Positions 9,814 to 18,980 of a stretch of 64,000 nucleotides of DNA are shown here, in pieces. The first letter of the stretch is position 1; every line of letters starts with the position of its first letter. Below the pieces are notes generated by a model. The model was given only the letters and a program-made list of their open reading frames with translations. It was not told where the DNA came from and made no database searches. Source of the stretch: Streptococcus sp. LQJ-218 (lineage in GTDB: Bacteria > Bacillota > Bacilli > Lactobacillales > Streptococcaceae). The DNA is taken from contig NZ_QQRU01000005.1 of assembly GCF_003428885.1 (NCBI RefSeq), positions 1 to 64,000 on the forward strand, in the 5' to 3' direction. The position numbers and the translations under genes were made by a program.

Positions 9814-10857
9814 ATGACTACAATGAAAGCAGCTCGCTGGCATGCAGCAAAAGATGTTCGTATTCAAGAAGTAGAAATCCCTGAGGTACTTCCGCACCAA
9901 GTAAAAGTTGCTGTTAAATTCACAGGAATTTGTGGTACTGACCTCCACGAATTTTTAGATGGCCCTATCTTCATCCCAACAGAAGAACATGTCTATTCTG
10001 GCCAAAAAGCACCAGTAACACTGGGACATGAATTTTCTGGTGAAATTGTAGAAGTCGGAAGCGATGTTACTCGTGTTAAAGTTGGTGATCGTGTTGCTGT
10101 AGAACCAATTCTAGCTAAGAATAACTTAGTTGGTAATTATAATTTGGATCCAAACCTTAATTTTGTCGGTTTGGCTGCAGACGGTGGATTTGCCAAATAT
10201 TGTGTTTTAGACGGTGACTTAGTACATGTCATTCCAAATAGCTTAAGCTATGAGCAAGCTGCTCTCACTGAGCCAGCTGCTGTTGCAGTTTATGCAGTTC
10301 GTCAATCAACACTAAAAGCTGGTGATACTGCTGCTGTATTTGGCTTAGGTCCGATTGGTCTCTTGATTTTAGAAGCCCTTCGTGCAGCGGGTGCTTCTAA
10401 GATTTATGCTGTTGAACTATCACCTGAACGTCAAGCAAAAGCTGAAGAGTTAGGAGCTATCGTTATCCGTCCGGAAGAAGGTGAAACAGCTGTTGAAGCT
10501 ATTCATCGTTTAACAAACGGTGGTGTAGATGTTTCTTATGAAGTAACGGGTGTGCCAGTAGTTTTAGGACAAGCCTTAGCTGCCGTACATAAAGCAGGTG
10601 AGTGCATGGTGGTCTCTATCTGGGAACGAGAAGCAAATATTAATCCGAATGAATTTGCAATCCAAGAAAAGACACTAAAAGGAATCATTGCTTATCGTCA
10701 TATCTTCCCTAAAGTATTAGAATTGATGGAACAAGGCTACTTCTCTGCTGAAAAATTAGTTACTAAGAAAATTAAATTGGAAAATATCGTCGAAAAAGGC
10801 TTTATCGAATTAACTCAAGATAAGTCACAAATTAAAATTTTGGTGGAACCAGAATAA
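9814..10857 (+). CDS. Zinc-dependent alcohol dehydrogenase, 2,3-butanediol dehydrogenase-like
   Basis: A 347-residue medium-chain dehydrogenase. Catalytic-zinc residues are present: C40 (GICGTD), H72-E73 (GHEF) and E153 (TEPAAVA). The Rossmann NAD(H) loop is GLGPIG at 177-182. By similarity it interconverts acetoin and 2,3-butanediol, or a related sorbitol/threonine-type substrate. The lobe that normally holds four structural-zinc cysteines (about 97-120) contains no cysteine at all. The start at 9814 follows AAGGAG. Monocistronic, with its own promoter overlapped by a cre site and its own terminator at 10887-10914. Substrate is inferred, not shown. Confidence 0.85.
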   Translation: MTTMKAARWHAAKDVRIQEVEIPEVLPHQVKVAVKFTGICGTDLHEFLDGPIFIPTEEHVYSGQKAPVTLGHEFSGEIVEVGSDVTRVKVGDRVAVEPILAKNNLVGNYNLDPNLNFVGLAADGGFAKYCVLDGDLVHVIPNSLSYEQAALTEPAAVAVYAVRQSTLKAGDTAAVFGLGPIGLLILEALRAAGASKIYAVELSPERQAKAEELGAIVIRPEEGETAVEAIHRLTNGGVDVSYEVTGVPVVLGQALAAVHKAGECMVVSIWEREANINPNEFAIQEKTLKGIIAYRHIFPKVLELMEQGYFSAEKLVTKKIKLENIVEKGFIELTQDKSQIKILVEPE

Positions 10858-10886
10858 AAATCAATCTTTTTAAGACAATACTAACA

Positions 10887-10914
10887 GGTCGGAGTAAGCT
10901 TACTTCGGCCTTTT
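10887..10914 (+). terminator. Terminator of the dehydrogenase gene
   Basis: Near-perfect 12-bp palindromic stem centred on AAGCTT (GGTCGGAGTAAG with CTTACTTCGGCC, two G-T wobbles), followed by TTTT. Confidence 0.78.
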
Positions 10915-10922
10915 GAAATATA

Positions 10923-11073
10923 ATACTCTTCGAAAATCTCTTCAAACCACGTCTGCGTCACATTACCGTATATATGGTTACTGACTTCGTCAGTTCTATC
11001 CACAACCTCAAAACAGTGTTTTGAGCAGCTTGCGGCTTGCTTCCTAGTTTGCTCTTTGATTTCCATTGAGTAT
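10923..11073 (+). repeat. BOX element 1 (boxA-boxC)
   Basis: Starts ATACTCTTCGAAAATCTC and ends CATTGAGTAT. It carries the boxA part, the ACTTCGTCAGT segment and the boxC palindrome around CAAAACAGTGTTTTG. No boxB copies. It sits between the dehydrogenase terminator and the efp promoter. A 76-codon frame through it is a by-product of the repeat. Confidence 0.9.
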
Positions 11074-11190
11074 GAGAAGAAATATAGTGGATACTCTTTA
11101 ACATTAACCACTCACCCTGACTAGGCAATATTCTTTTTCTCCCCTACCATCTCCCAATAACTATTTAGGCTTTATTTCCAGAAGATTTTA

Positions 11191-11199
11191 TGGTAAAAT
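11191..11199 (+). promoter_or_regulatory. Extended -10 promoter of efp
   Basis: TGG TAAAAT at 11191-11199, 34 nt before the efp start, with a weak TTTATT at the -35 position (11171-11176). The 10858-11233 gap holds only the terminator, BOX 1 and this promoter. Confidence 0.65.
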
Positions 11200-11233
11200 G
11201 AAGAGTAATAATATTTATTAAAGAGGTAAAAAC

Positions 11234-11794
11234 ATGATTGAAGCAAGCAAATTGAAAGCTGGTATGACATTTGAAACTACAGACGGAAAATTGATCCGCG
11301 TTTTGGAAGCTAGCCACCACAAACCAGGTAAAGGAAACACAATCATGCGTATGAAATTACGTGATGTCCGTACTGGCTCTACATTTGATACAAGCTACCG
11401 CCCAGAAGAAAAATTCGAACAAGCCATTATCGAAACTGTTCCTGCTCAATACTTATATAAAATGGATGAGACTGCCTACTTCATGAACACTGAAACTTAC
11501 GACCAATACGAAATTCCAGTCGTAAACGTTGAAAATGAATTGCTTTACATCCTTGAAAACTCTGATGTGAAAATCCAATTCTACGGAACTGAAGTAATCG
11601 GTGTAACTGTACCTACTACTGTAGAATTGACAGTGGCTGAAACACAACCATCTATCAAAGGTGCTACTGTTACAGGTTCTGGTAAACCAGCAACTATGGA
11701 AACTGGACTGGTTGTCAACGTTCCAGACTTCATCGAAGCTGGACAAAAATTGATCATCAACACTGCAGAAGGAACTTACGTTTCTCGTGCCTAA
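11234..11794 (+). CDS. efp: Elongation factor P
   Basis: A 186-residue factor that enters the ribosomal E site and rescues stalling at polyproline stretches. Three beta-barrel domains: KOW-like (about 1-65), OB (about 66-127) and a second OB (about 130-186). The tip of domain I is HHKPGKGN (28-35), placing the lysine that is modified in other bacteria at K33. The genes for a known lysyl modification pathway are not in the window. RBS AAAGAGG. It leads a cluster with an Asp23-family gene 21 nt downstream and nusB. Confidence 0.97.
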   Translation: MIEASKLKAGMTFETTDGKLIRVLEASHHKPGKGNTIMRMKLRDVRTGSTFDTSYRPEEKFEQAIIETVPAQYLYKMDETAYFMNTETYDQYEIPVVNVENELLYILENSDVKIQFYGTEVIGVTVPTTVELTVAETQPSIKGATVTGSGKPATMETGLVVNVPDFIEAGQKLIINTAEGTYVSRA

Positions 11795-11815
11795 TCTCTA
11801 GAAAGAGGTCATTCT

Positions 11816-12205
11816 ATGGGAATTGAAGAACAATTTGGCGAAATCGTTATCGCTCCACGTGTACTTGAAAAAATCATTGCCATCGCAACTGCTAAAGTTG
11901 AAGGTATCCACTCATTTTCAAATAAATCCGTATCTGATACCCTATCAAAACTCTCTCTTGGTCGTGGCGTCTACTTAAAAGAAAGCAACGAAGAGCTAAC
12001 TGCTGACATCTATCTCTATCTTGAGTACGGTGTGAAAGTACCAAAAGTGGCTCTGGCTATTCAAAAAGCAGTCAAAGATGCTGTCCGTGATATGGCTGAT
12101 GTAGAACTTGCTGCTGTTAACATCCATGTTACCGGAATCGTTCCAGATAAAACTCCAAAACCTGAGTTGAAGGATCTATTTGACGAGGACTTTCTCAATG
12201 ACTAG
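11816..12205 (+). CDS. Asp23/Gls24 family envelope stress protein
   Basis: A 129-residue DUF322 protein. The family core is visible: [19 protein letters not shown] near the N-terminus, a central beta region ([14 protein letters not shown]) and the [11 protein letters not shown] segment (about 103-113). Family members associate with the membrane or respond to envelope stress; the exact role in streptococci is unclear. RBS AGAGG before ATG 11816. It lies between efp and nusB, and its stop overlaps the nusB start by 8 nt, so it is co-translated with nusB. Function by family only. Confidence 0.88.
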   Translation: MGIEEQFGEIVIAPRVLEKIIAIATAKVEGIHSFSNKSVSDTLSKLSLGRGVYLKESNEELTADIYLYLEYGVKVPKVALAIQKAVKDAVRDMADVELAAVNIHVTGIVPDKTPKPELKDLFDEDFLND

Positions 12206-12623
12206 TCCACTATTAGAATCTAGACGCGAACTTCGAAAATGTGCTTTTCAAGCTCTTATGAGTCTTGAATTCGGCACAGATATGGAAACGGCTTGTCGCT
12301 TTGCCTACACACACGACCGTGAAGATGCAGATGTGCAAATCCCTGCCTTTCTTATGAACTTGGTTTCTGGCGTTCAAGCTCAAAAAGACGAGTTGGATAA
12401 ACAAATCAACCAGCACCTAAAGTCAGGATGGACAGTTGAACGCTTGACTTTAGTCGAAAAAAACTTACTACGCTTGGGGATCTTTGAAATTACATCATTT
12501 GATACACCTCAGTTGGTAGCAGTCAATGAAGCTATTGAACTTGCTAAGAATTTTTCAGATCAAAAATCAGCCCGCTTTATCAACGGACTGCTTAGTCAAT
12601 TTGTAACTGAAGAAAATGAATAA
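12198..12623 (+). CDS. nusB: Transcription antitermination factor NusB
   Basis: A 141-residue all-helical protein that pairs with S10 (NusE) at boxA RNA for rRNA antitermination. Start placed at ATG 12198 ([20 protein letters not shown]), which matches the family N-terminus. An in-frame upstream TTG at 12180 would add six unconserved residues inside the preceding gene. The C-terminal [19 protein letters not shown] segment (about 114-132) is the NusB signature. Followed by two strong terminators. Confidence 0.95.
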   Translation: MTSPLLESRRELRKCAFQALMSLEFGTDMETACRFAYTHDREDADVQIPAFLMNLVSGVQAQKDELDKQINQHLKSGWTVERLTLVEKNLLRLGIFEITSFDTPQLVAVNEAIELAKNFSDQKSARFINGLLSQFVTEENE

Positions 12624-12626
12624 TCG

Positions 12627-12655
12627 AAAAGGTGTTTGATCTTCCAACACCTTTT
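12627..12655 (+). terminator. Terminator of the efp-nusB cluster
   Basis: Perfect 10-bp stem AAAAGGTGTT / AACACCTTTT with a 9-nt loop, beginning 3 nt after the nusB stop. Confidence 0.78.
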
Positions 12656-12685
12656 GAACTTCAGCTCTGCGCAGAGTAAGAACCA

Positions 12686-12724
12686 CACAAAAACTAGAAC
12701 TGATACTCAGTTCTAGTTTTTGTG
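12686..12724. terminator. Bidirectional terminator between nusB and accA
   Basis: Perfect 18-bp stem (12686-12703 with 12707-12724) around a TAC loop, with A5 and T5 runs in the stem on either side. It can stop rightward nusB readthrough and leftward fab/acc transcripts. Confidence 0.8.
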
Positions 12725-12738
12725 TATTCTGAAGAATG

Positions 12739-12851
12739 ATACTCAATGAAAATCAAAGTACAAACTAGAAATCGTACCGTAGGCTGCTCAAAACACGATT
12801 TTGAGGTTGTGAATAGAACTGACTTAGTTTGAAGAGATTTTCGAAAGTATT
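12739..12851 (-). repeat. BOX element 2 (shortened)
   Basis: Reverse orientation, 113 bp. It begins ATACTCAATGAAAATCAAAG and ends GAAGAGATTTTCGAAAGTATT. The central boxA/boxC junction is deleted compared with the 150-bp copies. Its right end touches the accA stop codon (12850-12852). Confidence 0.82.
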
Positions 12852-13617
12852 AGTATTTTCTAAATCGTTGATAGCGTTCTTCAAGCAACTCTTCTAGCGG
12901 TTTTTGTGAAAGTAGAGCTAGCTCAGTTTGGAGTTCTTTTTTGACACTCTTAATCAGTTCTTTACTAGAAAGTCCTGCTTCAGAAATCACCTTATCTACC
13001 ACGTACATTTCTAACAGTTCATGAGAAGTGATTTTCATCAACTCAGCTGCTTCCATGGCACGCGTGCCATCTTTCCACAAGATAGAAGCAAAGCCTTCAG
13101 GGCTGAGAATGGCATAGATAGAATTTTCTAGCATCCAAACACGGTCAGCCACTGCTAGAGCCAGAGCCCCACCTGAACCACCTTCACCGATAATAATGGC
13201 GATAATGGGCACTTTGAGGTCGCTCATCTCCATGAGGTTACGAGCAATGGCCTCACCTTGACCACGTTCTTCTGCGCCTACACCAGGATAGGCACCCGCA
13301 GTATTGATAAAGGTTACAACTGGACGACCAAATTTTTCTGCTTGCTTCATCAAACGAAGGGCTTTTCGGTAACCTTCAGGATGAGGTTGACCAAAGTTAC
13401 GGTTAAGATTATCTTGTAAACTTTTACCTTTTTGGACTCCAACAACAGTCACTGCTTGGTCTCCCAACCAACCGATACCAGCAATAATAGCACCATCATC
13501 ACGGAAGGAACGGTCCCCATGCAGCTCAATAAAATCATCAAAAATTCCTGTTGCAAAGTCCAAGGCTGTTAGGCGAGTTTGTTCACGAGCTTCTCTAACG
13601 ATTTTCGCAATATTCAT
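12850..13617 (-). CDS. accA: Acetyl-CoA carboxylase carboxyltransferase subunit alpha
   Basis: A 255-residue subunit from ATG 13617 (a TTG one codon upstream is less likely). With AccD it transfers CO2 from biotinyl-AccB to acetyl-CoA, giving malonyl-CoA for fatty acid synthesis. The crotonase-type carboxyltransferase core is visible: [11 protein letters not shown] (about 32-42), [17 protein letters not shown] (about 102-118) and [11 protein letters not shown] (about 141-151). Last gene of the fab/acc cluster. Its ATG overlaps the accD TGA (TGATG), implying coupled synthesis of the two partner subunits. The stop codon abuts BOX 2. Confidence 0.97.
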   Translation of the reverse strand: MNIAKIVREAREQTRLTALDFATGIFDDFIELHGDRSFRDDGAIIAGIGWLGDQAVTVVGVQKGKSLQDNLNRNFGQPHPEGYRKALRLMKQAEKFGRPVVTFINTAGAYPGVGAEERGQGEAIARNLMEMSDLKVPIIAIIIGEGGSGGALALAVADRVWMLENSIYAILSPEGFASILWKDGTRAMEAAELMKITSHELLEMYVVDKVISEAGLSSKELIKSVKKELQTELALLSQKPLEELLEERYQRFRKY

Positions 13618-14480
13618 CAACTCTCCCTCCTGTGTAGTCTTACTAATCGAGCAATCGTATCTGGCAATTCTCGCCGTTTAATAATTGCATCTACAAAACC
13701 ATGTTCCAGTAAAAACTCTGCTTTCTGGAAGTCTTCTGGTAGGTCTTCTCTTACTGTATTTTCAATCACACGGCGTCCAGCAAAACCTACCAAGCTTTGG
13801 GGTTCTGCCAAGATGATATCCCCTTCCATAGCGAAGGAAGCTGTTACTCCTCCAGTCGTCGGGTCTGTAAGGATTGTCAGATAAAAGAGACCTGCATTGG
13901 AATGACGTTTGACTGCTGCAGAGATTTTGGCCATCTGCATCAAGCTCATGATTCCTTCCTGCATGCGTGCTCCACCAGAAGCTGTAAACAATACGACAGG
14001 CAATTTTTCAGCGGTCGCATATTCGAACAAGCGAGTGATTTTTTCACCAACTACTGTCCCCATTGACGCCATAATAAAATTAGAATCCATGATGCCAAGG
14101 GCAACCTTCTCTCCCTTAATCAAAGCTGTTCCTGTTACAACAGCCTCATCAAGACCTGTCTTTTCACGCATCAAAGTCAATTTTTTACGATAGCCAGGAA
14201 AATTCAAAGGATCCTGAGTCTCAATTCCTTTAAACATTTCCAAAAACGTACCCATATCAATGGTTAAAGCTAAACGCTCTTGAGCTGAAATACGGAAGGT
14301 ATAACCACAGTGAGGGCATATACGCTCACTCCCCAAGTCCTTTTGGTAAATCGTATATTTGCAACCTGGACACTGGGAGAATAATTCATCCGGAACCTCT
14401 GGCTTGTTCTGAGGTTGATTTACAGTCGAACGATTGGGATTGATTCGAATATATTTATCTTTTTTACTAAATAGAGCCAT
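13617..14480 (-). CDS. accD: Acetyl-CoA carboxylase carboxyltransferase subunit beta
   Basis: A 287-residue partner of AccA. It has the N-terminal four-cysteine zinc ribbon at C37, C40, C55 and C58, then the carboxyltransferase fold ([11 protein letters not shown], about 162-172; [14 protein letters not shown], about 199-212). The reading frame is intact. Within the operon it is preceded by a BOX element that ends 31 nt before its ATG, an insertion between accC and accD not seen elsewhere in this cluster. Confidence 0.97.
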   Translation of the reverse strand: MALFSKKDKYIRINPNRSTVNQPQNKPEVPDELFSQCPGCKYTIYQKDLGSERICPHCGYTFRISAQERLALTIDMGTFLEMFKGIETQDPLNFPGYRKKLTLMREKTGLDEAVVTGTALIKGEKVALGIMDSNFIMASMGTVVGEKITRLFEYATAEKLPVVLFTASGGARMQEGIMSLMQMAKISAAVKRHSNAGLFYLTILTDPTTGGVTASFAMEGDIILAEPQSLVGFAGRRVIENTVREDLPEDFQKAEFLLEHGFVDAIIKRRELPDTIARLVRLHRRES

Positions 14481-14511
14481 ACATCCCCCTTTTCAGTCTT
14501 ATACTATTTTT

Positions 14512-14662
14512 ATACTCAATGAAAATCAAAGTGCAAACTAGGAAGCTAGCCGCAGGTTGCTCAAAGCACTGCTTTGAGGTTGTAGATAGGACTAATGTAG
14601 TCAGTCTCATATATAATCCAAGCCGAAGCTGACACGGTTTGAAGAGATTTTCGAAGAGTATT
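14512..14662 (-). repeat. BOX element 3 inside the fab/acc operon
   Basis: Reverse orientation, about 151 bp, from ATACTCAATGAAAATCAAAG to TTTTCGAAGAGTAT. It fills nearly the whole accC-accD gap (14481-14665), so it is probably transcribed as part of the operon message. Confidence 0.88.
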
Positions 14663-14665
14663 ACA

Positions 14666-16033
14666 TTATTCTTTTTCTTGATATTTAGGTAAGAAGGTTT
14701 CCATCAAGAAGGAAGTATCGTAATCTCCAGCAATGACATTACGATCTGAAATGAGGTCAAGCTGGAAATCTGCATTGGTCTGCACTCCTTCAATCTCTAA
14801 TTCATAGAGCGCACGTTGCATTTTCATGAGAGCATCAAAACGATTTTCGCCATGAACGATGATTTTAGCAATCATACTATCATAGTATGGCGGAATGGTA
14901 TAACCTGGATAAACTGCAGAGTCAACACGCAAGCCGACACCACCACTTGGCAGATGGAGATTAGTAATCTTACCTGGACTTGGAGCAAAATTAAAGGCTG
15001 GATTTTCTGCATTGATACGACACTCGATGGCATGACCGCGTAAGACAATATCTTCTTGCTTAACAGACAGGGGCTGACCTGCCGCAATACGAATCTGTTC
15101 CTTTACAATGTCCACACCCGAAACAAATTCAGTTACTGGGTGTTCCACTTGGACACGTGTATTCATCTCCATAAAGTAGAATTTACCACTTGCTTCATCT
15201 AGTAGAAACTCAATGGTCCCTGCATTCTCATAACCAACAGACTCTGCAGCACGAACTGCCGCAGCACCAATTTCATTACGAAGTGTTTTCCCAATAGCAA
15301 TGGAAGGACTTTCTTCTAAAACTTTTTGGTTATTTCGCTGAAGCGAACAATCCCGTTCACCAAGGTGAATAACATGTCCATGCTCATCTCCTAGGATTTG
15401 AACCTCAATGTGACGAGCTGGATAGATGACCCGTTCTATGTACATGGCACCATTGCCATAATTGGCCTTGGCTTCACTAGAGGCAGTATCAAAGGCGGAA
15501 ACGAGGTCTTCTGGTTTTTCAACCTTACGAATTCCTTTACCACCTCCACCTGCTGAAGCCTTAAGCATAACAGGATAGCCAATTTTTTCAGCGACAATCA
15601 AGGCTTCCTCAGAGTTATGCACTTCTCCATCTGAACCTGGAATGACAGGTACGCCTGCTTTAATCATCTGAGTACGCGCATTGATCTTATCTCCCATCAT
15701 ATCCATGACATGACCAGATGGGCCGATAAACTTGATTCCCACCTCTTCACACATGGTAGCAAATTTTGAATTTTCACTGAGAAATCCAAAACCAGGGTGA
15801 ATGGCTTCTGCCTCAGTCAAGACTGCAGCTGATAGAACCGCATTGATATTGAGATAAGACTCTGTTGCCTTGCCAGGTCCGATACAAACTGCCTCATCTG
15901 CCAAAAGCGTATGAAGGGCTTCCTTATCAGCAGTTGAATAAACCGCCACCGTCGCAATCCCCAGTTCACGCGCCGCACGGATAATACGAACCGCAATTTC
16001 ACCACGATTGGCAATTAAAATTTTTCGAAACAT
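14666..16033 (-). CDS. accC: Biotin carboxylase subunit of acetyl-CoA carboxylase
   Basis: A 455-residue ATP-grasp enzyme that carboxylates biotin on AccB using bicarbonate and ATP. Visible landmarks: the N-terminal biotin-carboxylase segment ILIANRGEIAVR (5-16), HPGFGFLSEN (79-88), K116 and K158, the glycine-rich loop GGGGKG (162-167) and the EMNTRVQVEHPVTE catalytic segment (about 287-300). Full length. Coding is tight with fabZ upstream (11-nt gap); the downstream gap to accD is filled by BOX 3. Confidence 0.98.
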   Translation of the reverse strand: MFRKILIANRGEIAVRIIRAARELGIATVAVYSTADKEALHTLLADEAVCIGPGKATESYLNINAVLSAAVLTEAEAIHPGFGFLSENSKFATMCEEVGIKFIGPSGHVMDMMGDKINARTQMIKAGVPVIPGSDGEVHNSEEALIVAEKIGYPVMLKASAGGGGKGIRKVEKPEDLVSAFDTASSEAKANYGNGAMYIERVIYPARHIEVQILGDEHGHVIHLGERDCSLQRNNQKVLEESPSIAIGKTLRNEIGAAAVRAAESVGYENAGTIEFLLDEASGKFYFMEMNTRVQVEHPVTEFVSGVDIVKEQIRIAAGQPLSVKQEDIVLRGHAIECRINAENPAFNFAPSPGKITNLHLPSGGVGLRVDSAVYPGYTIPPYYDSMIAKIIVHGENRFDALMKMQRALYELEIEGVQTNADFQLDLISDRNVIAGDYDTSFLMETFLPKYQEKE

Positions 16034-16044
16034 GGAGAACCTCC

Positions 16045-16467
16045 TTAGTTTCCTATGGCAAAGGTAAGAGTACCACTAGCTGCAAGCTTGCCATCCACTT
16101 CAGCCTTTGCTTCAACCACAGCAATCGTGCCACGACGTTTGACAAAGGTTGCCGTCATTACTAATTGGTCGCCTGGTACAACTTGCTTCTTAAATTTAAC
16201 CTTATCCATACCAGCGTAAAAGACCAATTTTCCCTTATTTTCAGGTTTTGACAACTCCAAGACACCAGCAGTTTGCGCCAAGGCTTCCATGATCAGAACA
16301 CCTGGCATAACTGGATACTGAGGAAAATGGCCGGTAAAGAAGGGCTCATTGATGGTCACATTTTTGATAGCAACAATAGTGTCCTCGCTCACTTCCAAGA
16401 CACGATCTACTAGGAGCATAGGATAACGGTGGGGAAGAGCTTCTTTGATTCCTTGAATATCGATCAT
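16045..16467 (-). CDS. fabZ: 3-hydroxyacyl-ACP dehydratase FabZ
   Basis: A 140-residue hot-dog fold dehydratase that converts 3-hydroxyacyl-ACP to trans-2-enoyl-ACP. The catalytic pair is H47 ([14 protein letters not shown]) and E61 (MEALAQ). It is the only dehydratase in the cluster. In streptococci unsaturated chains arise from FabM isomerising the FabZ product, not from FabA. Starts within an ATGA overlap with accB. Confidence 0.97.
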   Translation of the reverse strand: MIDIQGIKEALPHRYPMLLVDRVLEVSEDTIVAIKNVTINEPFFTGHFPQYPVMPGVLIMEALAQTAGVLELSKPENKGKLVFYAGMDKVKFKKQVVPGDQLVMTATFVKRRGTIAVVEAKAEVDGKLAASGTLTFAIGN

Positions 16468-16949
16468 TTGATACGTACCAATCCTTTACCAAACTCAACC
16501 ATTTCTTCGTTAGAAACAAGAATTTCCGTTACCACACCATCCTTAGGAGCTGGGATTTCATTCATGACTTTCATAGCTTCGATGATCACCAATGTCTGAC
16601 CTTTTTTGACACTATCACCAACTGTAACAAAGGCAGGTTTATCAGGACCAGCAGCCAAGTAAGCCACCCCAACAAGTGGACTCTCTACAACATCTCCCTC
16701 AGCAACAACACTTGTTTCTGCTGAAGCTGGAACCTCTTCCACTACAGTTTCTGCTGGAGCAGATGTAGGAGCTACTGGACTTGGTGTTGCTAGAACGGGC
16801 GCTGGAGCGACTTGAGCTGCAGCTTCAGACACCAGTCTCGCTTCATTCTTGCTAAACTGCAACTCATCCGTCCCATTTTTATAAGAAAATTCTCTCAAAC
16901 TTGACTGGTCAAATTGGGCCATCAAGTCTTTAATATCGTTTAAATTCAT
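16464..16949 (-). CDS. accB: Biotin carboxyl carrier protein
   Basis: A 161-residue carrier. N-terminal segment (1-40), a Pro/Ala/Val-rich flexible linker (about 44-80) and a C-terminal biotinyl domain (about 85-161) with the target lysine K127 in EAMKVMNE. The usual motif is AMKMMNE; Val at the next position is a mild change. ATG 16949 lies 2 nt after the fabF stop, and its TGA overlaps the fabZ ATG. Confidence 0.96.
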   Translation of the reverse strand: MNLNDIKDLMAQFDQSSLREFSYKNGTDELQFSKNEARLVSEAAAQVAPAPVLATPSPVAPTSAPAETVVEEVPASAETSVVAEGDVVESPLVGVAYLAAGPDKPAFVTVGDSVKKGQTLVIIEAMKVMNEIPAPKDGVVTEILVSNEEMVEFGKGLVRIK

Positions 16950-16951
16950 AC

Positions 16952-18187
16952 TTATTTATTCTCCCAACGTTTGAAAGCAAGAACTGCATTGTGGCCACCA
17001 AAACCAAAGGTATTTGAAATAGCGTATGGAATTTCTTGCTCCAAGCCTTGTCCATAAACGACATTGGCTTCGATATAGTCTGATACTTCGCTTGTCCCAG
17101 CTGTCATTGGTACAAAGTTATGACGCATAGCTTCAATTGTGACAATAGCTTCTACTGCACCTGCAGCACCAAGTAAGTGACCTGTAAATGACTTGGTTGA
17201 CGATACAGGTACTTCCTTACCAAGAATAGCTACGATTGCTCCACTTTCTCCTTTTTCATTAGCAGGAGTTGAAGTACCGTGAGCATTGACATAGGCTACT
17301 TGGTCTGGTGTAATCTCAGCTTCCTCCAAGGCTAGTTTGATAGCTTTAATAGCCCCTTGACCTTCTGGATGAGGAGAAGTCATGTGGTAGGCATCACAGG
17401 TGTGTCCATAACCAACCACTTCAGCAAGGATAGTTGCCCCACGTTTTTCAGCGTGTTCAAGGCTTTCAAGAACCAACATCCCTGAACCTTCTCCCATGAC
17501 AAATCCATTACGATCCTTATCAAATGGAATAGAAGCACTAGTTGGGTCTTCTGTTGTTGAAAGAGCTGTTAAGGCTTGGAAACCAGCAATGGCAAATGGA
17601 GTAATAGAAGATTCTGAACCACCAACTAGCATGATGTCTTGGAAACCAAATTTGATAGAACGGAAGGCATCCCCGATAGCATCATTTGATGAAGCACAAG
17701 CTGTATTGATAGATTTACAAATCCCATTTGCCCCAAAGCGCATAGCAACATTTCCTGAAGCCATATTTGGCAAGGCTTTTGGAAGGGTCAATGGTTTCAC
17801 ACGTTTTGGCCCTTTATCATTTAGGCGAAGCACTTGGTCTTCAATTTCTTTGATTCCACCAATCCCAGATGCCACAATAACACCAAAACGATCCCTGTCA
17901 AGAGCTTCTACATCAAGACCTGCATGATTGACAGCTTCTTGAGCTGCATACAAGGCATATAAAGAATAGTTATCGAAACGATTGGTATCTTTCTTAACAA
18001 AGTATTTATCAAAAGGAAAATCTTGAATTTCTGCCGCATTATGCACATCAAAGTCACTATGATCAAACTTAGTAATTTCACCAATTCCAATCTTACCAGT
18101 TTTTAAACTATTCCAAAATTCTTCTGGTGTATTTCCGATTGGAGATGTTACTCCATAACCTGTTACTACTACGCGATTTAGTTTCAT
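16952..18187 (-). CDS. fabF: 3-oxoacyl-ACP synthase II (FabF)
   Basis: A 411-residue condensing enzyme that elongates acyl-ACP with malonyl-ACP. The Cys-His-His triad is C164 (NTACASS), H303 (NAHGTSTP) and H337 (FTGHLLG). It is the elongation partner to FabH in this cluster and the only KAS II seen here. Reading frame and length are normal for the family. Confidence 0.98.
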   Translation of the reverse strand: MKLNRVVVTGYGVTSPIGNTPEEFWNSLKTGKIGIGEITKFDHSDFDVHNAAEIQDFPFDKYFVKKDTNRFDNYSLYALYAAQEAVNHAGLDVEALDRDRFGVIVASGIGGIKEIEDQVLRLNDKGPKRVKPLTLPKALPNMASGNVAMRFGANGICKSINTACASSNDAIGDAFRSIKFGFQDIMLVGGSESSITPFAIAGFQALTALSTTEDPTSASIPFDKDRNGFVMGEGSGMLVLESLEHAEKRGATILAEVVGYGHTCDAYHMTSPHPEGQGAIKAIKLALEEAEITPDQVAYVNAHGTSTPANEKGESGAIVAILGKEVPVSSTKSFTGHLLGAAGAVEAIVTIEAMRHNFVPMTAGTSEVSDYIEANVVYGQGLEQEIPYAISNTFGFGGHNAVLAFKRWENK

Positions 18188-18208
18188 CTTTTTTACCTCT
18201 AGCTTCTG

Positions 18209-18940
18209 CTACATACTGAGGCCACCATCAATGGCAACCACTTGACCAGTTAGATAATCTTGGCCTGCTAAAAATACTGTCAAATCTGCAACCTGCTCTG
18301 CCTGCCCAAATTCTTTCATGGGAATTTGCGCCAGCATGGCATCTTTTACCTTGTCTGATAGAACAGCTGTCATATCGGACTCAATCATTCCAGGAGCAAT
18401 AGCATTAACCCTGATATTGCGATTGGCTACTTCACGCGCTACAGACTTGGTAAAACCAATCAAACCAGCCTTAGAAGCTGCATAGTTAGCTTGACCGATA
18501 TTCCCCATCAAACCAACAACACTAGACATATTAATGATAGCACCTTCTCTGACTTTTATCATCGGTTTCAAGACTGATTGTGTCATATTAAAGGCACCAG
18601 TCAGGTTAACCTTAAGCACTTTTTCAAAATCTGCTTCTGTCATCTTGAGCATCAGGGTATCTTGGGTAATCCCTGCATTGTTGACCAAAACATCTACTGA
18701 ACCCAGCTCTGCAATAGCTTGCTCAACCATACGCTTAGCGTCTGCAAAATCTGATACATCTCCTGAAATAGGAACTATCTTGACACCATAGTCTGCAAAC
18801 TCAGCGATCAATTCTTCTGAGATTGCCCCGCGACTGTTTAAAACAATATTGGCTCCTGCTTGTGCAAACTTGTGGGCAATGGCAAGACCAATTCCACGAC
18901 TCGAACCTGTAATAAAGATATTTTTATTTTCTAGTTGCAT
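18209..18940 (-). CDS. fabG: 3-oxoacyl-ACP reductase FabG
   Basis: A 243-residue short-chain dehydrogenase using NADPH. Cofactor loop TGSSRGIG (11-18), NNAG (87-90) and the catalytic S140, Y153 and K157 are all present, with the final AIDGGLSM tail of FabG. It lies between fabD and fabF with gaps of about 20-40 nt, in the same order as pneumococcus. Confidence 0.98.
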   Translation of the reverse strand: MQLENKNIFITGSSRGIGLAIAHKFAQAGANIVLNSRGAISEELIAEFADYGVKIVPISGDVSDFADAKRMVEQAIAELGSVDVLVNNAGITQDTLMLKMTEADFEKVLKVNLTGAFNMTQSVLKPMIKVREGAIINMSSVVGLMGNIGQANYAASKAGLIGFTKSVAREVANRNIRVNAIAPGMIESDMTAVLSDKVKDAMLAQIPMKEFGQAEQVADLTVFLAGQDYLTGQVVAIDGGLSM

Positions 18941-18980
18941 TCTTTTCTCCTGTTTCCTCTTGTATGTATGGGAGAAGGGA

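Noticed and set aside
10881..11111. A 76-codon minus-strand frame
   Set aside because: It lies on BOX 1; the same peptide type appears wherever a BOX occurs (for example 46762-47097).
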